A stretch of DNA of 64,000 nucleotides from DAOSWM01 sp035380045 (GCA_035380045.1 DAOSWM010000013.1:1-64000), one strand, 5' to 3'. Positions 8,409-17,452 are shown, counted from the first letter of the stretch. A program made the numbers and translations. The notes: a model not told the origin generated them from the letters alone.

Positions 8409-9521
8409 TTATTTTGTAAAAACCATTGTTGCACCAAAACCATACTCCTTGAACGATGCATCCTGGTAACGAAGTTTTGGATACTCCCTTTGGAGTTTAC
8501 GTATTATCTCGTTTTTTAGTTTCCCATTACCCAACCCATGTATAAATACCATTTTACGGGTTGTATTACTTTTTATGCCAGTATCAAGTGCAGTTGAAAA
8601 TCGTGCAAGCTGAATCTCCAGCATTTCTCCCGGTTGTAGTGAAGTATAGTTATCAACAATTTCATGAATATGCAGGTCAACCTCTACTAATTCAGGCTCT
8701 TGCACTTTTATTACCTGTTTTGGTTTTATATCTTTCTGTGCAATAGACTTTTCTATGACTTTATCAGATAGTGATTTGACTAGAACCTCTTTTTGTGTAT
8801 CAACAATGGTAAAAACCATTGCGTTTTCTTCGAAAAAGTCATTTTCGGTAAAGCTACCCGGGCGATAGAACTTAACTGGATTTATTTCTAAATCAAAAAA
8901 CTCTGGTTGCTGAGCTACGTAGCTCCTATTCTTATAAAAAACTGCCTGAATATTAATTGCTATTGGTGTTTTTAACTCGTTTTTGGTAAATGTTTTAACG
9001 AGTTCTTTGCTATCGGGTAGCAAATTACCTACATTGATTGGTTCAATAGCATTACGCTCTCTGTTCCATCGGCCAACTATATACACAACACGATAAGTAC
9101 TATCGTTTATGATATAAAAATCCTGATCTGAGTCCACAGCATTTAATTGTTCGTGAGGCACAAAGGCAACATGTATGCTCAGTTCTTCCCCTTCTTCGTC
9201 TTCATTATCATCCATTCCTGTGAGGGAAAGGTGTTGAGTTGGGGTTTTCGTCTCAGTTACACTAACTTGAAGTTGTTGAACTTCACCTTTTCTTTTTTCA
9301 AATGTTTCATTTTCGTTTTCTTCATTGGTTTGTAAACCAATGACTTGATCAGAGGAGGAGTCCACAACAATTATTTCTGATACAAGAGTTGGTATTTCGA
9401 AACCATCCTCATTTAGAACAGCAACAGTTCTATTATTAATTACCCGAACAATCTTTCCTCCGCCAACATCGTTTAAAAAACGCACCTTATCTCCTACCTT
9501 ACACTTCATAATTAAATACAT
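8409..9521 (-). CDS. DUF2027 and Smr domain protein
   Basis: The N-terminus (KCKVGDKVRFLNDVGGGKIVRV) is the DUF2027 barrel typical of Bacteroidota; a low-complexity acidic linker follows at about residues 65-112; a beta-sandwich region spans 113-245; and the C-terminus (280-370) is an Smr domain with DLHIHEI (282-288) and HGLGNGKLK. Smr domains, known from MutS2, nick or bind branched nucleic acids and in some proteins cleave mRNA on stalled ribosomes. There is no MutS ATPase here, so the substrate is unknown. A second in-frame ATG at 9509 gives MKCKVGDKVRF and may be the real start; both starts fit the promoter at 9549-9556. The rnpB gene follows 29 nt downstream. Confidence 0.88.
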   Translation of the reverse strand: MYLIMKCKVGDKVRFLNDVGGGKIVRVINNRTVAVLNEDGFEIPTLVSEIIVVDSSSDQVIGLQTNEENENETFEKRKGEVQQLQVSVTETKTPTQHLSLTGMDDNEDEEGEELSIHVAFVPHEQLNAVDSDQDFYIINDSTYRVVYIVGRWNRERNAIEPINVGNLLPDSKELVKTFTKNELKTPIAINIQAVFYKNRSYVAQQPEFFDLEINPVKFYRPGSFTENDFFEENAMVFTIVDTQKEVLVKSLSDKVIEKSIAQKDIKPKQVIKVQEPELVEVDLHIHEIVDNYTSLQPGEMLEIQLARFSTALDTGIKSNTTRKMVFIHGLGNGKLKNEIIRKLQREYPKLRYQDASFKEYGFGATMVFTK

Positions 9522-9546
9522 TGATTAATATCAATCAGAACAATGC

Positions 9547-9568
9547 TACAAAAATAGCTATTTTTGTA
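9547..9568. promoter_or_regulatory. 22-bp perfect palindrome with divergent -7 boxes
   Basis: A perfect 22-bp inverted repeat with no loop lies between the divergent Smr and queA genes. Each arm contains TATTTTTG, a full match to TAnnTTTG, on opposite strands (plus 9559-9566, minus 9549-9556). The two boxes are back to back with GC-only spacing, each about 25-28 bp from a start codon. Confidence 0.55.
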
Positions 9569-9591
9569 CTCATATTTAATTTTATTAAGCA

Positions 9592-10809
9592 GTGAGTACC
9601 ATTCCAAAAGTTATTGTTTCAGATTTCGACTACATTCTTCCCAGCGAAAGAATTGCAAAGTTTCCTCTCCAAAATAGGCATGAGTCTAAATTACTAGTGT
9701 ACAAAAATGGCGAAATATCACATACCTATTTTGAAAAAATACAAGAACTAATTAAATCTAATAACCTACTGATATTCAATAATACAAGGGTAGTTCAAGC
9801 TAGGTTAAACTTTAAAAGAAAGACTGGGGCAACCATAGAAATTTTTATTCTAGAACCGGTTGAGCCATCAGATTATGTTCTTAATTTTTCATCAACAAAG
9901 AGTTGTGTTTGGAAATGCATTGTAGGAAATCTAAAACGATGGAAGGAGGATGAGTTAGACTTTGAAGTTCCAAATTCAAAAATTACTCTAAAAGCCCGAA
10001 AAGTTGAGTTAATGAGAGAGGCTGTTATAGTTGAATTCACATGGAATGATGAAAACATTAACTTTGCTCATATTATTGAACTTTCTGGAGAGGTTCCAAT
10101 CCCCCCCTACTTAAACAGGAATGCTGAAGATAGCGATAAAAAAACGTACCAAACAGTTTACGCAAAGCCTGAAGGATCAGTTGCTGCTCCCACGGCAGGA
10201 TTACACTTTACCCCCCAAATTATTGAAAATATTGTGAATAAGGGGATTAAAACAAGTTTTGTAACTCTTCATGTTGGAGCGGGAACCTTTAAACCTGTTA
10301 AATCCGAAACCATTTCGGACCATGAAATGCACACTGAACACTTTTTTATAACCAAGGAAACCCTTTCTGAATTAAAGAATCATAATGGTGGAATTGTATC
10401 GGTTGGAACTACTACACTTCGAACTTTAGAAAGTATTTACTGGATTGGTGTAAAAATAAAATGCGGGTTCATGACTGATAATGTTCTCACACTAAAGCAG
10501 TGGGAACCATATAGCTTACCAGCAAATATTTCGTTAATAGAATCGCTCGAATCAATTGAAAATTTGCTGAATAAAATGAACTACAGTCATGTATCGGCTA
10601 AAACCCAGCTGTGTGTTGTTCCTGGTTATAGCTTCAAAGTGGTTGACACGCTTATAACAAACTATCACCAACCTCGTAGCACATTGCTTATGCTGGTTGC
10701 AGCATTTATTGGTGAGGACTGGGAGAAGGTTTACGATTATGCGCTTAGAAATGACTTTCGTTTTCTTAGCTATGGAGATAGTTCTATTCTATTCAGAAAT
10801 AAACTATAA
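9592..10809 (+). CDS. queA: S-adenosylmethionine:tRNA ribosyltransferase-isomerase
   Basis: QueA moves the ribosyl part of SAM onto 7-aminomethyl-7-deazaguanine in tRNA anticodons, making epoxyqueuosine in the queuosine pathway. Family signatures are present: the opening DFDYILPSERIAKFP, the LLIFNNTRVVQARL segment (residues 59-72), GEVPIPPYL (166-173), the highly conserved PTAGLHFT (200-207), LHVGAGTF and the late TNYHQPRSTLLMLVAAF. The protein (405 residues) is slightly longer than the usual 340-360, due to an expanded middle region. The start is GTG at 9592; no earlier in-frame ATG fits. YgiQ-type radical SAM follows 35 bp downstream on the same strand, so they are probably co-transcribed. 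Confidence 0.95.
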   Translation: MSTIPKVIVSDFDYILPSERIAKFPLQNRHESKLLVYKNGEISHTYFEKIQELIKSNNLLIFNNTRVVQARLNFKRKTGATIEIFILEPVEPSDYVLNFSSTKSCVWKCIVGNLKRWKEDELDFEVPNSKITLKARKVELMREAVIVEFTWNDENINFAHIIELSGEVPIPPYLNRNAEDSDKKTYQTVYAKPEGSVAAPTAGLHFTPQIIENIVNKGIKTSFVTLHVGAGTFKPVKSETISDHEMHTEHFFITKETLSELKNHNGGIVSVGTTTLRTLESIYWIGVKIKCGFMTDNVLTLKQWEPYSLPANISLIESLESIENLLNKMNYSHVSAKTQLCVVPGYSFKVVDTLITNYHQPRSTLLMLVAAFIGEDWEKVYDYALRNDFRFLSYGDSSILFRNKL

Positions 10810-10844
10810 GTTAGAGGCTTTTATCTAAAAAAACGGGATAATTT

Positions 10845-12611
10845 ATGAAATCAAGCAGGAATAGCAGCAACTTCCTTCCAACTTCCAAAAAAGAGATGGA
10901 TGCTCTTGGCTGGGATAAAGCTGATATTATCCTGTTTACTGGAGATGCATACGTTGATCATCCCTCTTTTGGTGCCGCTGTAATTGGAAGGATATTGGAA
11001 AAAGAGGGGTATAAAGTTGCAGTAGTTCCTCAACCAAACTGGCGTGACGATCTTCGCGATTTTAAGAAACTAGGAACTCCCCGACTTTTTTTTGCTGTAA
11101 CTTCAGGCAGTATGGATTCAATGGTTAACCATTATACTGCCAACAAACGACTTCGTAGCAATGATGCTTATACCCCAAATGGAAAATCGGGTTATCGACC
11201 CGACTATGCTGTTAAAACCTACTCAAAAATACTGAAACAATTATTTCCGGAAGTTCCTCTGGTTCTTGGAGGAGTTGAAGCTTCGCTTCGTAGGTTTACA
11301 CATTACGATTACTGGGCAAACAAGCTTTTTCCAAGTATCCTAGTTGAATCGGGTGCAGATATTTTAGTATACGGTATGGGAGAAAAAGCAATCATTGAAG
11401 TTGCACACCGAATCAGCAAAGGACAATATATTAAAGAAATAAACGATATTCCACAAACTGCATTTGTTGACACATATAATTATAGTTATGATAGTGAATT
11501 AGTTAAACTAAATAGTTTAGACCAATGCGTTAAGGATAAAGTTATGTTTGGCGAAAATTTCAGAAAAATTGAGGAGGAGTCAAACAAAATAAATGCAAAA
11601 CGTATTGTTGAACCGTATAAAGACCAGTATGTAATAGTAAATCCGCCCTTCCCCCCGTCAACCGAAACAGAGATGGATTCTTGGTGGAATTTACCTTTCA
11701 CCCGTATGCCGCATCCTCGTTATCAAGGTAAAGAGATACCTGCGTGGGAAATGATTAAGTTTTCAATAAACATTCATCGGGGATGCTTTGGAGGTTGCAG
11801 TTTCTGCACGATTTCTGCCCATCAGGGCAAATTTGTTGCCAGCCGTTCAGAGAACTCTATTCTTAATGAAATTGAGCAAGTTAAAAAAATGCCTGACTTT
11901 AAAGGCTACCTTTCCGATTTGGGTGGACCTTCGGCAAATATGTACAAAATGAAAGGGAAAGATATTTCCATTTGTAAAAAATGCAAGAAACCTTCATGTA
12001 TATTTCCAAAAATATGTAGCAACCTCAATACTAATCATAAAGATCTGCTTGATTTATACCGATTGGTGAATAATATACCTGGAATAAAAAAAGCATTTGT
12101 TGGAAGTGGTGTAAGGTATGATTTGTTTGGTGATTTTAGCAATAAAACTAATCGAGAATACTTTGAGGAACTGGTAGTTAACCATATCTCAGGAAGGCTC
12201 AAGGTTGCTCCAGAACACACCGAAGACGAGGTTCTAAAGGAGATGCGTAAACCTACTTTTCAACTATTCAAAATATTAAAGCAAAGATTCGATTCAATTA
12301 ATCGGAAACATTCACTTAACCAGCAACTTATACCCTACTTTATTTCAAGCCATCCGGGATGCAAATTGCATCATATGCAGAATTTGGCGAAGGAAATGAG
12401 AAATATTGGAATTAACCCCGAGCAGGTTCAAGATTTTACACCAACACCCATGACGCTAGCTTCAACGATTTTTTATACTGGAGTAAACCCATATACTGCT
12501 AAATCAGTTTATGTTGCGAAATCGAAGGAGGAAAAAATCAAACAGAAAAGTTACTTCTTCGGTAAAGATAATATTAATAACAGATTACAAGGCAACAAAG
12601 GGAGTCGCTAA
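10845..12611 (+). CDS. ygiQ: YgiQ family radical SAM protein (UPF0313)
   Basis: The 588-residue protein matches the YgiQ/UPF0313 family. The N-terminal part resembles a cobalamin-binding fold (ADIILFTGDAYVDHPSFG, residues 26-43; LGGVEASLRRFTHYDYW, 141-157). The radical SAM cluster motif CxxxCxxC is Cys314, Cys318 and Cys321 in HRGCFGGCSFCTIS. A second group of cysteines (CKKCKKPSC...C near 384-400) could bind another Fe-S cluster. PEHTEDEVLKEMRKP is a family signature. The biochemical reaction of YgiQ is not established. It is 35 bp after queA; its 3' end overlaps the convergent MCP gene by four bases. Confidence 0.93.
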   Translation: MKSSRNSSNFLPTSKKEMDALGWDKADIILFTGDAYVDHPSFGAAVIGRILEKEGYKVAVVPQPNWRDDLRDFKKLGTPRLFFAVTSGSMDSMVNHYTANKRLRSNDAYTPNGKSGYRPDYAVKTYSKILKQLFPEVPLVLGGVEASLRRFTHYDYWANKLFPSILVESGADILVYGMGEKAIIEVAHRISKGQYIKEINDIPQTAFVDTYNYSYDSELVKLNSLDQCVKDKVMFGENFRKIEEESNKINAKRIVEPYKDQYVIVNPPFPPSTETEMDSWWNLPFTRMPHPRYQGKEIPAWEMIKFSINIHRGCFGGCSFCTISAHQGKFVASRSENSILNEIEQVKKMPDFKGYLSDLGGPSANMYKMKGKDISICKKCKKPSCIFPKICSNLNTNHKDLLDLYRLVNNIPGIKKAFVGSGVRYDLFGDFSNKTNREYFEELVVNHISGRLKVAPEHTEDEVLKEMRKPTFQLFKILKQRFDSINRKHSLNQQLIPYFISSHPGCKLHHMQNLAKEMRNIGINPEQVQDFTPTPMTLASTIFYTGVNPYTAKSVYVAKSKEEKIKQKSYFFGKDNINNRLQGNKGSR

Positions 12612-13729
12612 TCCACTCTAAAGAATGAGATAAGGTCGATTAAATGTTGCGACCTCGCAGTAAGTTCCTCTGCGTTGGAAGCAAGCTCTTCTGCTGATGC
12701 TGCATTCTGTTGCGTGATGGAGTTAAGTTGCTGAACCGACTCGTTAACCTGCATTGAGCCTGATTTCTGTTCCAAGCTTGCTGCCGATATCTCCTGAATT
12801 AGCTGGGAAGTTTTTTTCATTTCGGGTAGGTTCTTATTCATAAGTTCCCTCGCCTTCTCAGAAACGGTAGCCCCTTTTTGCGAAACAGCAATGATTTCAT
12901 TTGCAGCTAAGCTGCTACGTTCTGCCAATCGACGAACCTCAGCTGCCACAACCGCAAAGCCTTTCCCTTGATCTCCAGCACGAGCGGCTTCAACTGCCGC
13001 ATTCAATGCTAGCAGGTTTGTTTGAAAAGCAATATCGTTGATTATGGTTATTTTCTCTGCTATCTCTTTCATGGAATCAAGAGCAACGTTGGTAGATTTG
13101 TTACCCTCTTCAAGCCCTTGGGTTGTACTTACAGCAATGGTTTCGGTTTGCTTTGAGTTGTCAGCATTTTGCTGTATGCTCGACACAATCTCTTCCATGG
13201 TAGCAGAAATCTCTTCGAGTGATGAGGCCTGTTCATTTACAGCTTGCGACAAATTGATAGAACTTGAACTTAGCTGTTGACCAGCATTATTAATCTCCTC
13301 TCCAGCTGTTGAAATGGCCTCAATAATTTCTTTAAGTTTTGCACTAACATCTTTCACCGAATTTGACAAGTCACCCAGCTCATCCTTTTTCTTTAAGAAA
13401 TCTTTGTTTATCTCAATATTAAGATCTCCTTGACTTATCTTTTTAAGATTACTAATGCTTCCTTTTAAAGGATGAACAATGGTTGTGGAGACTTGACGAA
13501 ACGATAAAATAACGACAATAATTGTAACGGGTGTTGTAATATACTGAGGAAACACATTCGGCAAAAGAGCACCCAGCTTTGTTACAAGATAAAGTAAAAC
13601 GAGATTAGCAAGCCAATAGCTTGCAATTTTTATGAAAATTGATCCTTTGTAGTAGAATCTAATTGCTGCTACTCCTGAACCGAAACCAATGATTGTTATT
13701 AAAATCATTACCCATAAATCTTTTTGCAT
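12608..13729 (-). CDS. Methyl-accepting chemotaxis protein without periplasmic domain
   Basis: The 373-residue receptor starts with three closely packed membrane segments (about residues 6-25, 30-52 and 64-80) and no periplasmic sensor. A HAMP-like linker follows (LKGSISNLKKISQGDLNIEI), then the coiled-coil MCP signalling domain with the invariant hairpin tip FQTNLLALNAAVEAARAGDQGKGFAVVA and VRRLAERS. Such receptors relay to CheW and CheA; none of these is in the window. From residue 165 on, the DNA is almost identical to the next MCP gene. Its 3' end overlaps the convergent ygiQ gene by four bases. Sensing of membrane state or an intracellular signal is inferred from the lack of an external domain. 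Confidence 0.92.
   Translation of the reverse strand: MQKDLWVMILITIIGFGSGVAAIRFYYKGSIFIKIASYWLANLVLLYLVTKLGALLPNVFPQYITTPVTIIVVILSFRQVSTTIVHPLKGSISNLKKISQGDLNIEINKDFLKKKDELGDLSNSVKDVSAKLKEIIEAISTAGEEINNAGQQLSSSSINLSQAVNEQASSLEEISATMEEIVSSIQQNADNSKQTETIAVSTTQGLEEGNKSTNVALDSMKEIAEKITIINDIAFQTNLLALNAAVEAARAGDQGKGFAVVAAEVRRLAERSSLAANEIIAVSQKGATVSEKARELMNKNLPEMKKTSQLIQEISAASLEQKSGSMQVNESVQQLNSITQQNAASAEELASNAEELTARSQHLIDLISFFRVD
12642..13237. repeat. Copy 1 of a 596-bp near-identical MCP tract
   Basis: This tract matches 13929-14524 at a constant offset of 1287 bp. By eye I find one mismatch (13184 C versus 14471 T). It encodes the MCP signalling domain from residue 165 on. Confidence 0.9.
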
Positions 13730-13823
13730 GGCTGTAATATTTTGAAATTTAACAACTTAATTTTTTGATAACATTTTCACAAATAAATATATGAATATTG
13801 TTTTTGTTAAACAAATAATTGTA

Positions 13824-13860
13824 AAAAATTAAACCCCTGATGAAATAGTTCATCAAGGGT
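13824..13860 (-). terminator. Hairpin terminator after the second MCP gene
   Basis: A 12-position stem with one mismatch (ACCCCTGATGAA / TTCATCAAGGGT) and a 4-nt ATAG loop lies 38 bp after the MCP stop codon. On the minus strand it is followed by a T-rich stretch (TTTAATTTTTT). Confidence 0.75.
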
Positions 13861-13897
13861 AATATGCAAAAATACTGGTTATACGATGTAAAAGTAT

Positions 13898-15016
13898 TTA
13901 CATCTGAAAAAATGATATAAGATCCACCAAATGTTGCGACCTCGCAGTAAGTTCCTCTGCGTTGGAAGCAAGCTCTTCTGCTGATGCTGCATTCTGTTGC
14001 GTGATGGAGTTAAGTTGCTGAACCGACTCGTTAACCTGCATTGAGCCTGATTTCTGTTCCAAGCTTGCTGCCGATATCTCCTGAATTAGCTGGGAAGTTT
14101 TTTTCATTTCGGGTAGGTTCTTATTCATAAGTTCCCTCGCCTTCTCAGAAACGGTAGCCCCTTTTTGCGAAACAGCAATGATTTCATTTGCAGCTAAGCT
14201 GCTACGTTCTGCCAATCGACGAACCTCAGCTGCCACAACCGCAAAGCCTTTCCCTTGATCTCCAGCACGAGCGGCTTCAACTGCCGCATTCAATGCTAGC
14301 AGGTTTGTTTGAAAAGCAATATCGTTGATTATGGTTATTTTCTCTGCTATCTCTTTCATGGAATCAAGAGCAACGTTGGTAGATTTGTTACCCTCTTCAA
14401 GCCCTTGGGTTGTACTTACAGCAATGGTTTCGGTTTGCTTTGAGTTGTCAGCATTTTGCTGTATGCTCGATACAATCTCTTCCATGGTAGCAGAAATCTC
14501 TTCGAGTGATGAGGCCTGTTCATTAACAGCTTGGGATAGGTTAATTGAACTTGAACTTAGCTGTTGACCTGCATTGGCAATTTCTTCTGAAGCAGCTGCA
14601 ATGCCCTCAATAACATCTTTCAATTTATCACCTAATATCCTGATACTTTTTGTCAGCCTTCCCATTTCATCTTCATCCTTCTCAAATGATGTATCAACAT
14701 GCAAATTTAAGTCACCCTCTGAAAGTTGCTTCAATTGATTAATTGTATTATCCAAAGGTTTTCTGACTTTTTTATTGATTAGGTACATACAATAAACAGC
14801 AAATAGTATCCCAAGAGGAGTACTTATGTATACCGGAAAAATACTTGAGTAAGTGTACTTTAAATTTGCAAGAGTGGCTACTACTAAAAGTGATGCCAAC
14901 CATAAAGAACTCATATAAAACATTATAGAGCCTTTAAAAAAATACCTAACAGTTAAGATTCCTACAGGTAATCCTACCATTAAAGGGATTAGTGCACCAA
15001 TAAGTTCCTTTGACAT
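13898..15016 (-). CDS. Methyl-accepting chemotaxis protein, paralogue of neighbour
   Basis: The 372-residue protein has the same plan as its neighbour: three N-terminal membrane segments within residues 1-82, a HAMP-like linker (INQLKQLSEGDLNLHV), and the MCP signalling hairpin. The N-terminal 140 residues are clearly diverged from the neighbour, while the signalling half is the same protein sequence. The region just before residue 165 (NAGQQLSSSSINLSQAVNEQ) is identical in protein but differs at several silent bases, so the high DNA identity starts inside the gene. This is the mark of a recent conversion event rather than selection alone. The gene is flanked by terminators on both sides, so it is probably transcribed alone. 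Confidence 0.92.
   Translation of the reverse strand: MSKELIGALIPLMVGLPVGILTVRYFFKGSIMFYMSSLWLASLLVVATLANLKYTYSSIFPVYISTPLGILFAVYCMYLINKKVRKPLDNTINQLKQLSEGDLNLHVDTSFEKDEDEMGRLTKSIRILGDKLKDVIEGIAAASEEIANAGQQLSSSSINLSQAVNEQASSLEEISATMEEIVSSIQQNADNSKQTETIAVSTTQGLEEGNKSTNVALDSMKEIAEKITIINDIAFQTNLLALNAAVEAARAGDQGKGFAVVAAEVRRLAERSSLAANEIIAVSQKGATVSEKARELMNKNLPEMKKTSQLIQEISAASLEQKSGSMQVNESVQQLNSITQQNAASAEELASNAEELTARSQHLVDLISFFQM
13929..14524. repeat. Copy 2 of the 596-bp near-identical MCP tract
   Basis: This tract matches 12642-13237, direct orientation, with one visible mismatch. Direct repeats this long can recombine and delete or duplicate the 1287 bp between them. Confidence 0.9.
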
Positions 15017-15101
15017 GATTATGTAGTATTGATTACTATTTCCAAATATAAAAATTATATTGACCTATAAGCAAGAAATAATAACAAATAATTGATAAAA
15101 G

Positions 15102-15134
15102 AAAAACCCGATATGCTACATACCGGGTTTTTTC
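15102..15134 (-). terminator. Terminator of the V-ATPase operon
   Basis: A 13-position stem with one mismatch (AAAACCCGATATG / CATACCGGGTTTT) and a CTA loop lies 20 bp after the stop of the last V-ATPase gene. On the minus strand the descending arm ends in a run of T. Confidence 0.85.
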
Positions 15135-15153
15135 TGGTTTTTATTGAAAGATA

Positions 15154-15603
15154 TTAAGCTAGCGATTGACCAATTAAGAAAACAGCAGCCAAAGCAACAA
15201 TTGCGTAAAGTTCTGGGAAAACTGCAAGAATAAGCGTATTACCAAATACTTTATGGCCAGAACCGATAGCAGCAATACCATTAGCACATACCTGTCCTTG
15301 ACGAAGAGCAGAGAACAGTCCAACAAAGCCCATTGCTAAACCAGCACCGAAAATGGCGCCAGCAGTTGCCCAAGTCATTTCAGGAGTTAAGTAGCCTGCA
15401 AGCATAAAGTAACCAGCAAAACCATATAAACCCTGAGTTCCGGGGAGAGCACTAAGTACCATGTAGTTACCAAAAGCAGTTGCATCTTTTTTCATTGCCC
15501 CAACAGAAGCGTTTCCACCATAGGTAACCCCAAAGGCACTTCCAACACCAGAAAGGATAATCATGATTCCGATTCCAAGATAAGCGAAAATAATTGGTTC
15601 CAT
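15154..15603 (-). CDS. ntpK: V-type ATPase subunit K (rotor ring)
   Basis: The 149-residue proteolipid has four membrane helices in two hairpins, the size of the 16-kDa V-type rotor subunit. The second hairpin holds the ion-carrying Glu131 (VFPELYAIVAL); the first lacks a carboxylate and has LPGTQGLYGF. Leu53, Thr56, Gln57, Gln102 and Glu131 match the five Na+ ligands of Enterococcus hirae NtpK (Leu61, Thr64, Gln65, Gln110, Glu139) with every spacing equal, so Na+ transport is likely. It is the last gene of the operon, 43 bp after subunit I and before a terminator. Confidence 0.95.
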   Translation of the reverse strand: MEPIIFAYLGIGIMIILSGVGSAFGVTYGGNASVGAMKKDATAFGNYMVLSALPGTQGLYGFAGYFMLAGYLTPEMTWATAGAIFGAGLAMGFVGLFSALRQGQVCANGIAAIGSGHKVFGNTLILAVFPELYAIVALAAVFLIGQSLA

Positions 15604-15646
15604 AACGTTCAGATTAGTTTTTAGTTAATTAATTTATTTAGAAATA

Positions 15647-17452
15647 CTATTTAATTGTTTCCTGTTTTTGAAATGGTTGATAGGATTTTCCACCACCTGT
15701 AAATCCAGCATTCTTATAGAACTCAACAAATGTTAAACGCATTGGGTGAACAAGCGAGCCCAATGCTGACATAAACAGGTTGATAGAGTGTCCAATAATC
15801 AGAATTATTATTGTAATTATTGCCCCTACCACAGGAATATCAGGCGACATACCAAAAGCAAGGCTGTTGAAAACGTTACCTAATATCGCGCTTGAAAGCC
15901 CAAGAGCGAACAAACGAATATAGGAAAGTATATCGCCAAACAAACCGGTTACCATGTTGTAAGTATCCCATAATCCCAGCCCGAAGTTAACAAATGGGTT
16001 TTTCCCAGGACTATTGAAAAATAAGATTCCAATTGCTGCAACTCCTAAAACAATTTTATGAGTGAGGCCAAAGAATTCAACGCTGACTCCCTCCCATTTC
16101 GAAAGCCCATAGAATACAGCTGTTCCAACAATTAGCAGTAACCATCCAAAAGTAGAAATAGCATGCTGCCATCCCCACAACTTTATTTGGTTAGCAGCTT
16201 TTACGCACATTCCAAACACGATTTGAATGGCTCCTACAACAAGCGCCAAAGCGAATAGCTGGTTCTGATCAAGGAAAAGATTGCGAAACTTTTCAAGTAA
16301 CGGCAAATCAACCTTTACCAGTTCAATGCCAAACAGGGTGCCTGTAATTGTTCCGAAAATAACTGTAGAAATTGAAAGCCATTGGACTAGCGACATGAGT
16401 GGACGCATGTCTTTACTGGCCTTTAACTTGTACACAGTTGCTCCAATAAACATAACCAACCCGTAACCTGCATCACCGAGGCAAAAGCCAAAAAACATCA
16501 TAAAGAACGGTGCGAAAAAGGGCGTTAAATCCAATTCTCCGTATGTTGGGTTTGTAAACAGGCTACCAATTGGTTCAAAAAGTTTAGCAAACTTATTGTT
16601 TTTCAACAATATTGGTGCATCATCGGTTTTTTGAGCCCTTTCTGAGATGAAGATGATATTCTCAGATTCAATGAACTCAACGAACTGCTTATTTTTGGGT
16701 TCTGGAACCCAACCCTGAAGTACAAGTAGCGTATTTTCAGCCTCTTTATCAGCACTTTGTTGCACAGTAGTGAATTCCAGCTTATTTACCAGCTGTAATT
16801 TTGCTGTTTCAAGCTGAGGAACAAACGAAGTTAATTTTTGAATTCCCTCGGTTAAGTTCTGGAGTTGCTGAAAAAGAGATTCACTCTCCTTTTCCTTATC
16901 GGAATAGCTATACTGTGGAGCACGAACCTCATTGGCATCAATTGAAAGCTGCTCATCGGTATTGGTTATACATACAAAGTAAACCTGTCCCGCTTCCCTA
17001 TTAATTACCTGAATTGGGTACTCGCGTTCCCAATCCTCTGAATAGGTTTTCTCGTTAGTAATGAAGAAACGAAGCTTTAAACCACTCCCGGTAATTTTTT
17101 GAAGTAATGAGGTATCGAATCGTCCCCAAGGACGAACGTCAGTTAACTCCTTTTTAACCTTTCGAATAGAGCCTTCTACCTGTTCCTTCTCTTTAAGTAA
17201 TTCATCGTACTGATTCAGAATAGAATCAGGGTTGATTTCTTCTGAGGATGGCTCGATTTGAGGCAATGTTTTAAGCTCTCGAATTGTAGAAGTGTATCGA
17301 TTTATTTGAGACATTAAGGTTCGCTCATCGTCGAGCAAAGGTCTCTCTTGCCTAACAATATCAACCATGCCCAGTTCCTGGAGTTTTTGAAGGAAACCCT
17401 CAAAATCACGATGATATACCAGGAACGCATATTTTATCATTGGTACTATCAT
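15647..17452 (-). CDS. ntpI: V-type ATPase subunit I (stator/ion channel)
   Basis: This 601-residue subunit is the homologue of the eukaryotic a subunit. Residues 1-300 form the cytoplasmic coiled-coil stalk arm; residues 310-590 hold about seven or eight membrane helices. The segment GDILSYIRLFALGLSS contains Arg513, the expected essential Arg that faces the rotor Glu and drives ion exchange. The start at MIVPMIKYAF fits the family. Its ATG overlaps the stop of subunit D in ATGA, so the two are translationally coupled. It forms the membrane motor with subunit K downstream. Confidence 0.95.
   Translation of the reverse strand: MIVPMIKYAFLVYHRDFEGFLQKLQELGMVDIVRQERPLLDDERTLMSQINRYTSTIRELKTLPQIEPSSEEINPDSILNQYDELLKEKEQVEGSIRKVKKELTDVRPWGRFDTSLLQKITGSGLKLRFFITNEKTYSEDWEREYPIQVINREAGQVYFVCITNTDEQLSIDANEVRAPQYSYSDKEKESESLFQQLQNLTEGIQKLTSFVPQLETAKLQLVNKLEFTTVQQSADKEAENTLLVLQGWVPEPKNKQFVEFIESENIIFISERAQKTDDAPILLKNNKFAKLFEPIGSLFTNPTYGELDLTPFFAPFFMMFFGFCLGDAGYGLVMFIGATVYKLKASKDMRPLMSLVQWLSISTVIFGTITGTLFGIELVKVDLPLLEKFRNLFLDQNQLFALALVVGAIQIVFGMCVKAANQIKLWGWQHAISTFGWLLLIVGTAVFYGLSKWEGVSVEFFGLTHKIVLGVAAIGILFFNSPGKNPFVNFGLGLWDTYNMVTGLFGDILSYIRLFALGLSSAILGNVFNSLAFGMSPDIPVVGAIITIIILIIGHSINLFMSALGSLVHPMRLTFVEFYKNAGFTGGGKSYQPFQKQETIK

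Noticed and set aside
13038..14567. Two 80-codon plus-strand frames opposite the MCP genes
   Set aside because: They are near-identical only because they lie opposite the shared MCP tract; they are antisense shadows.
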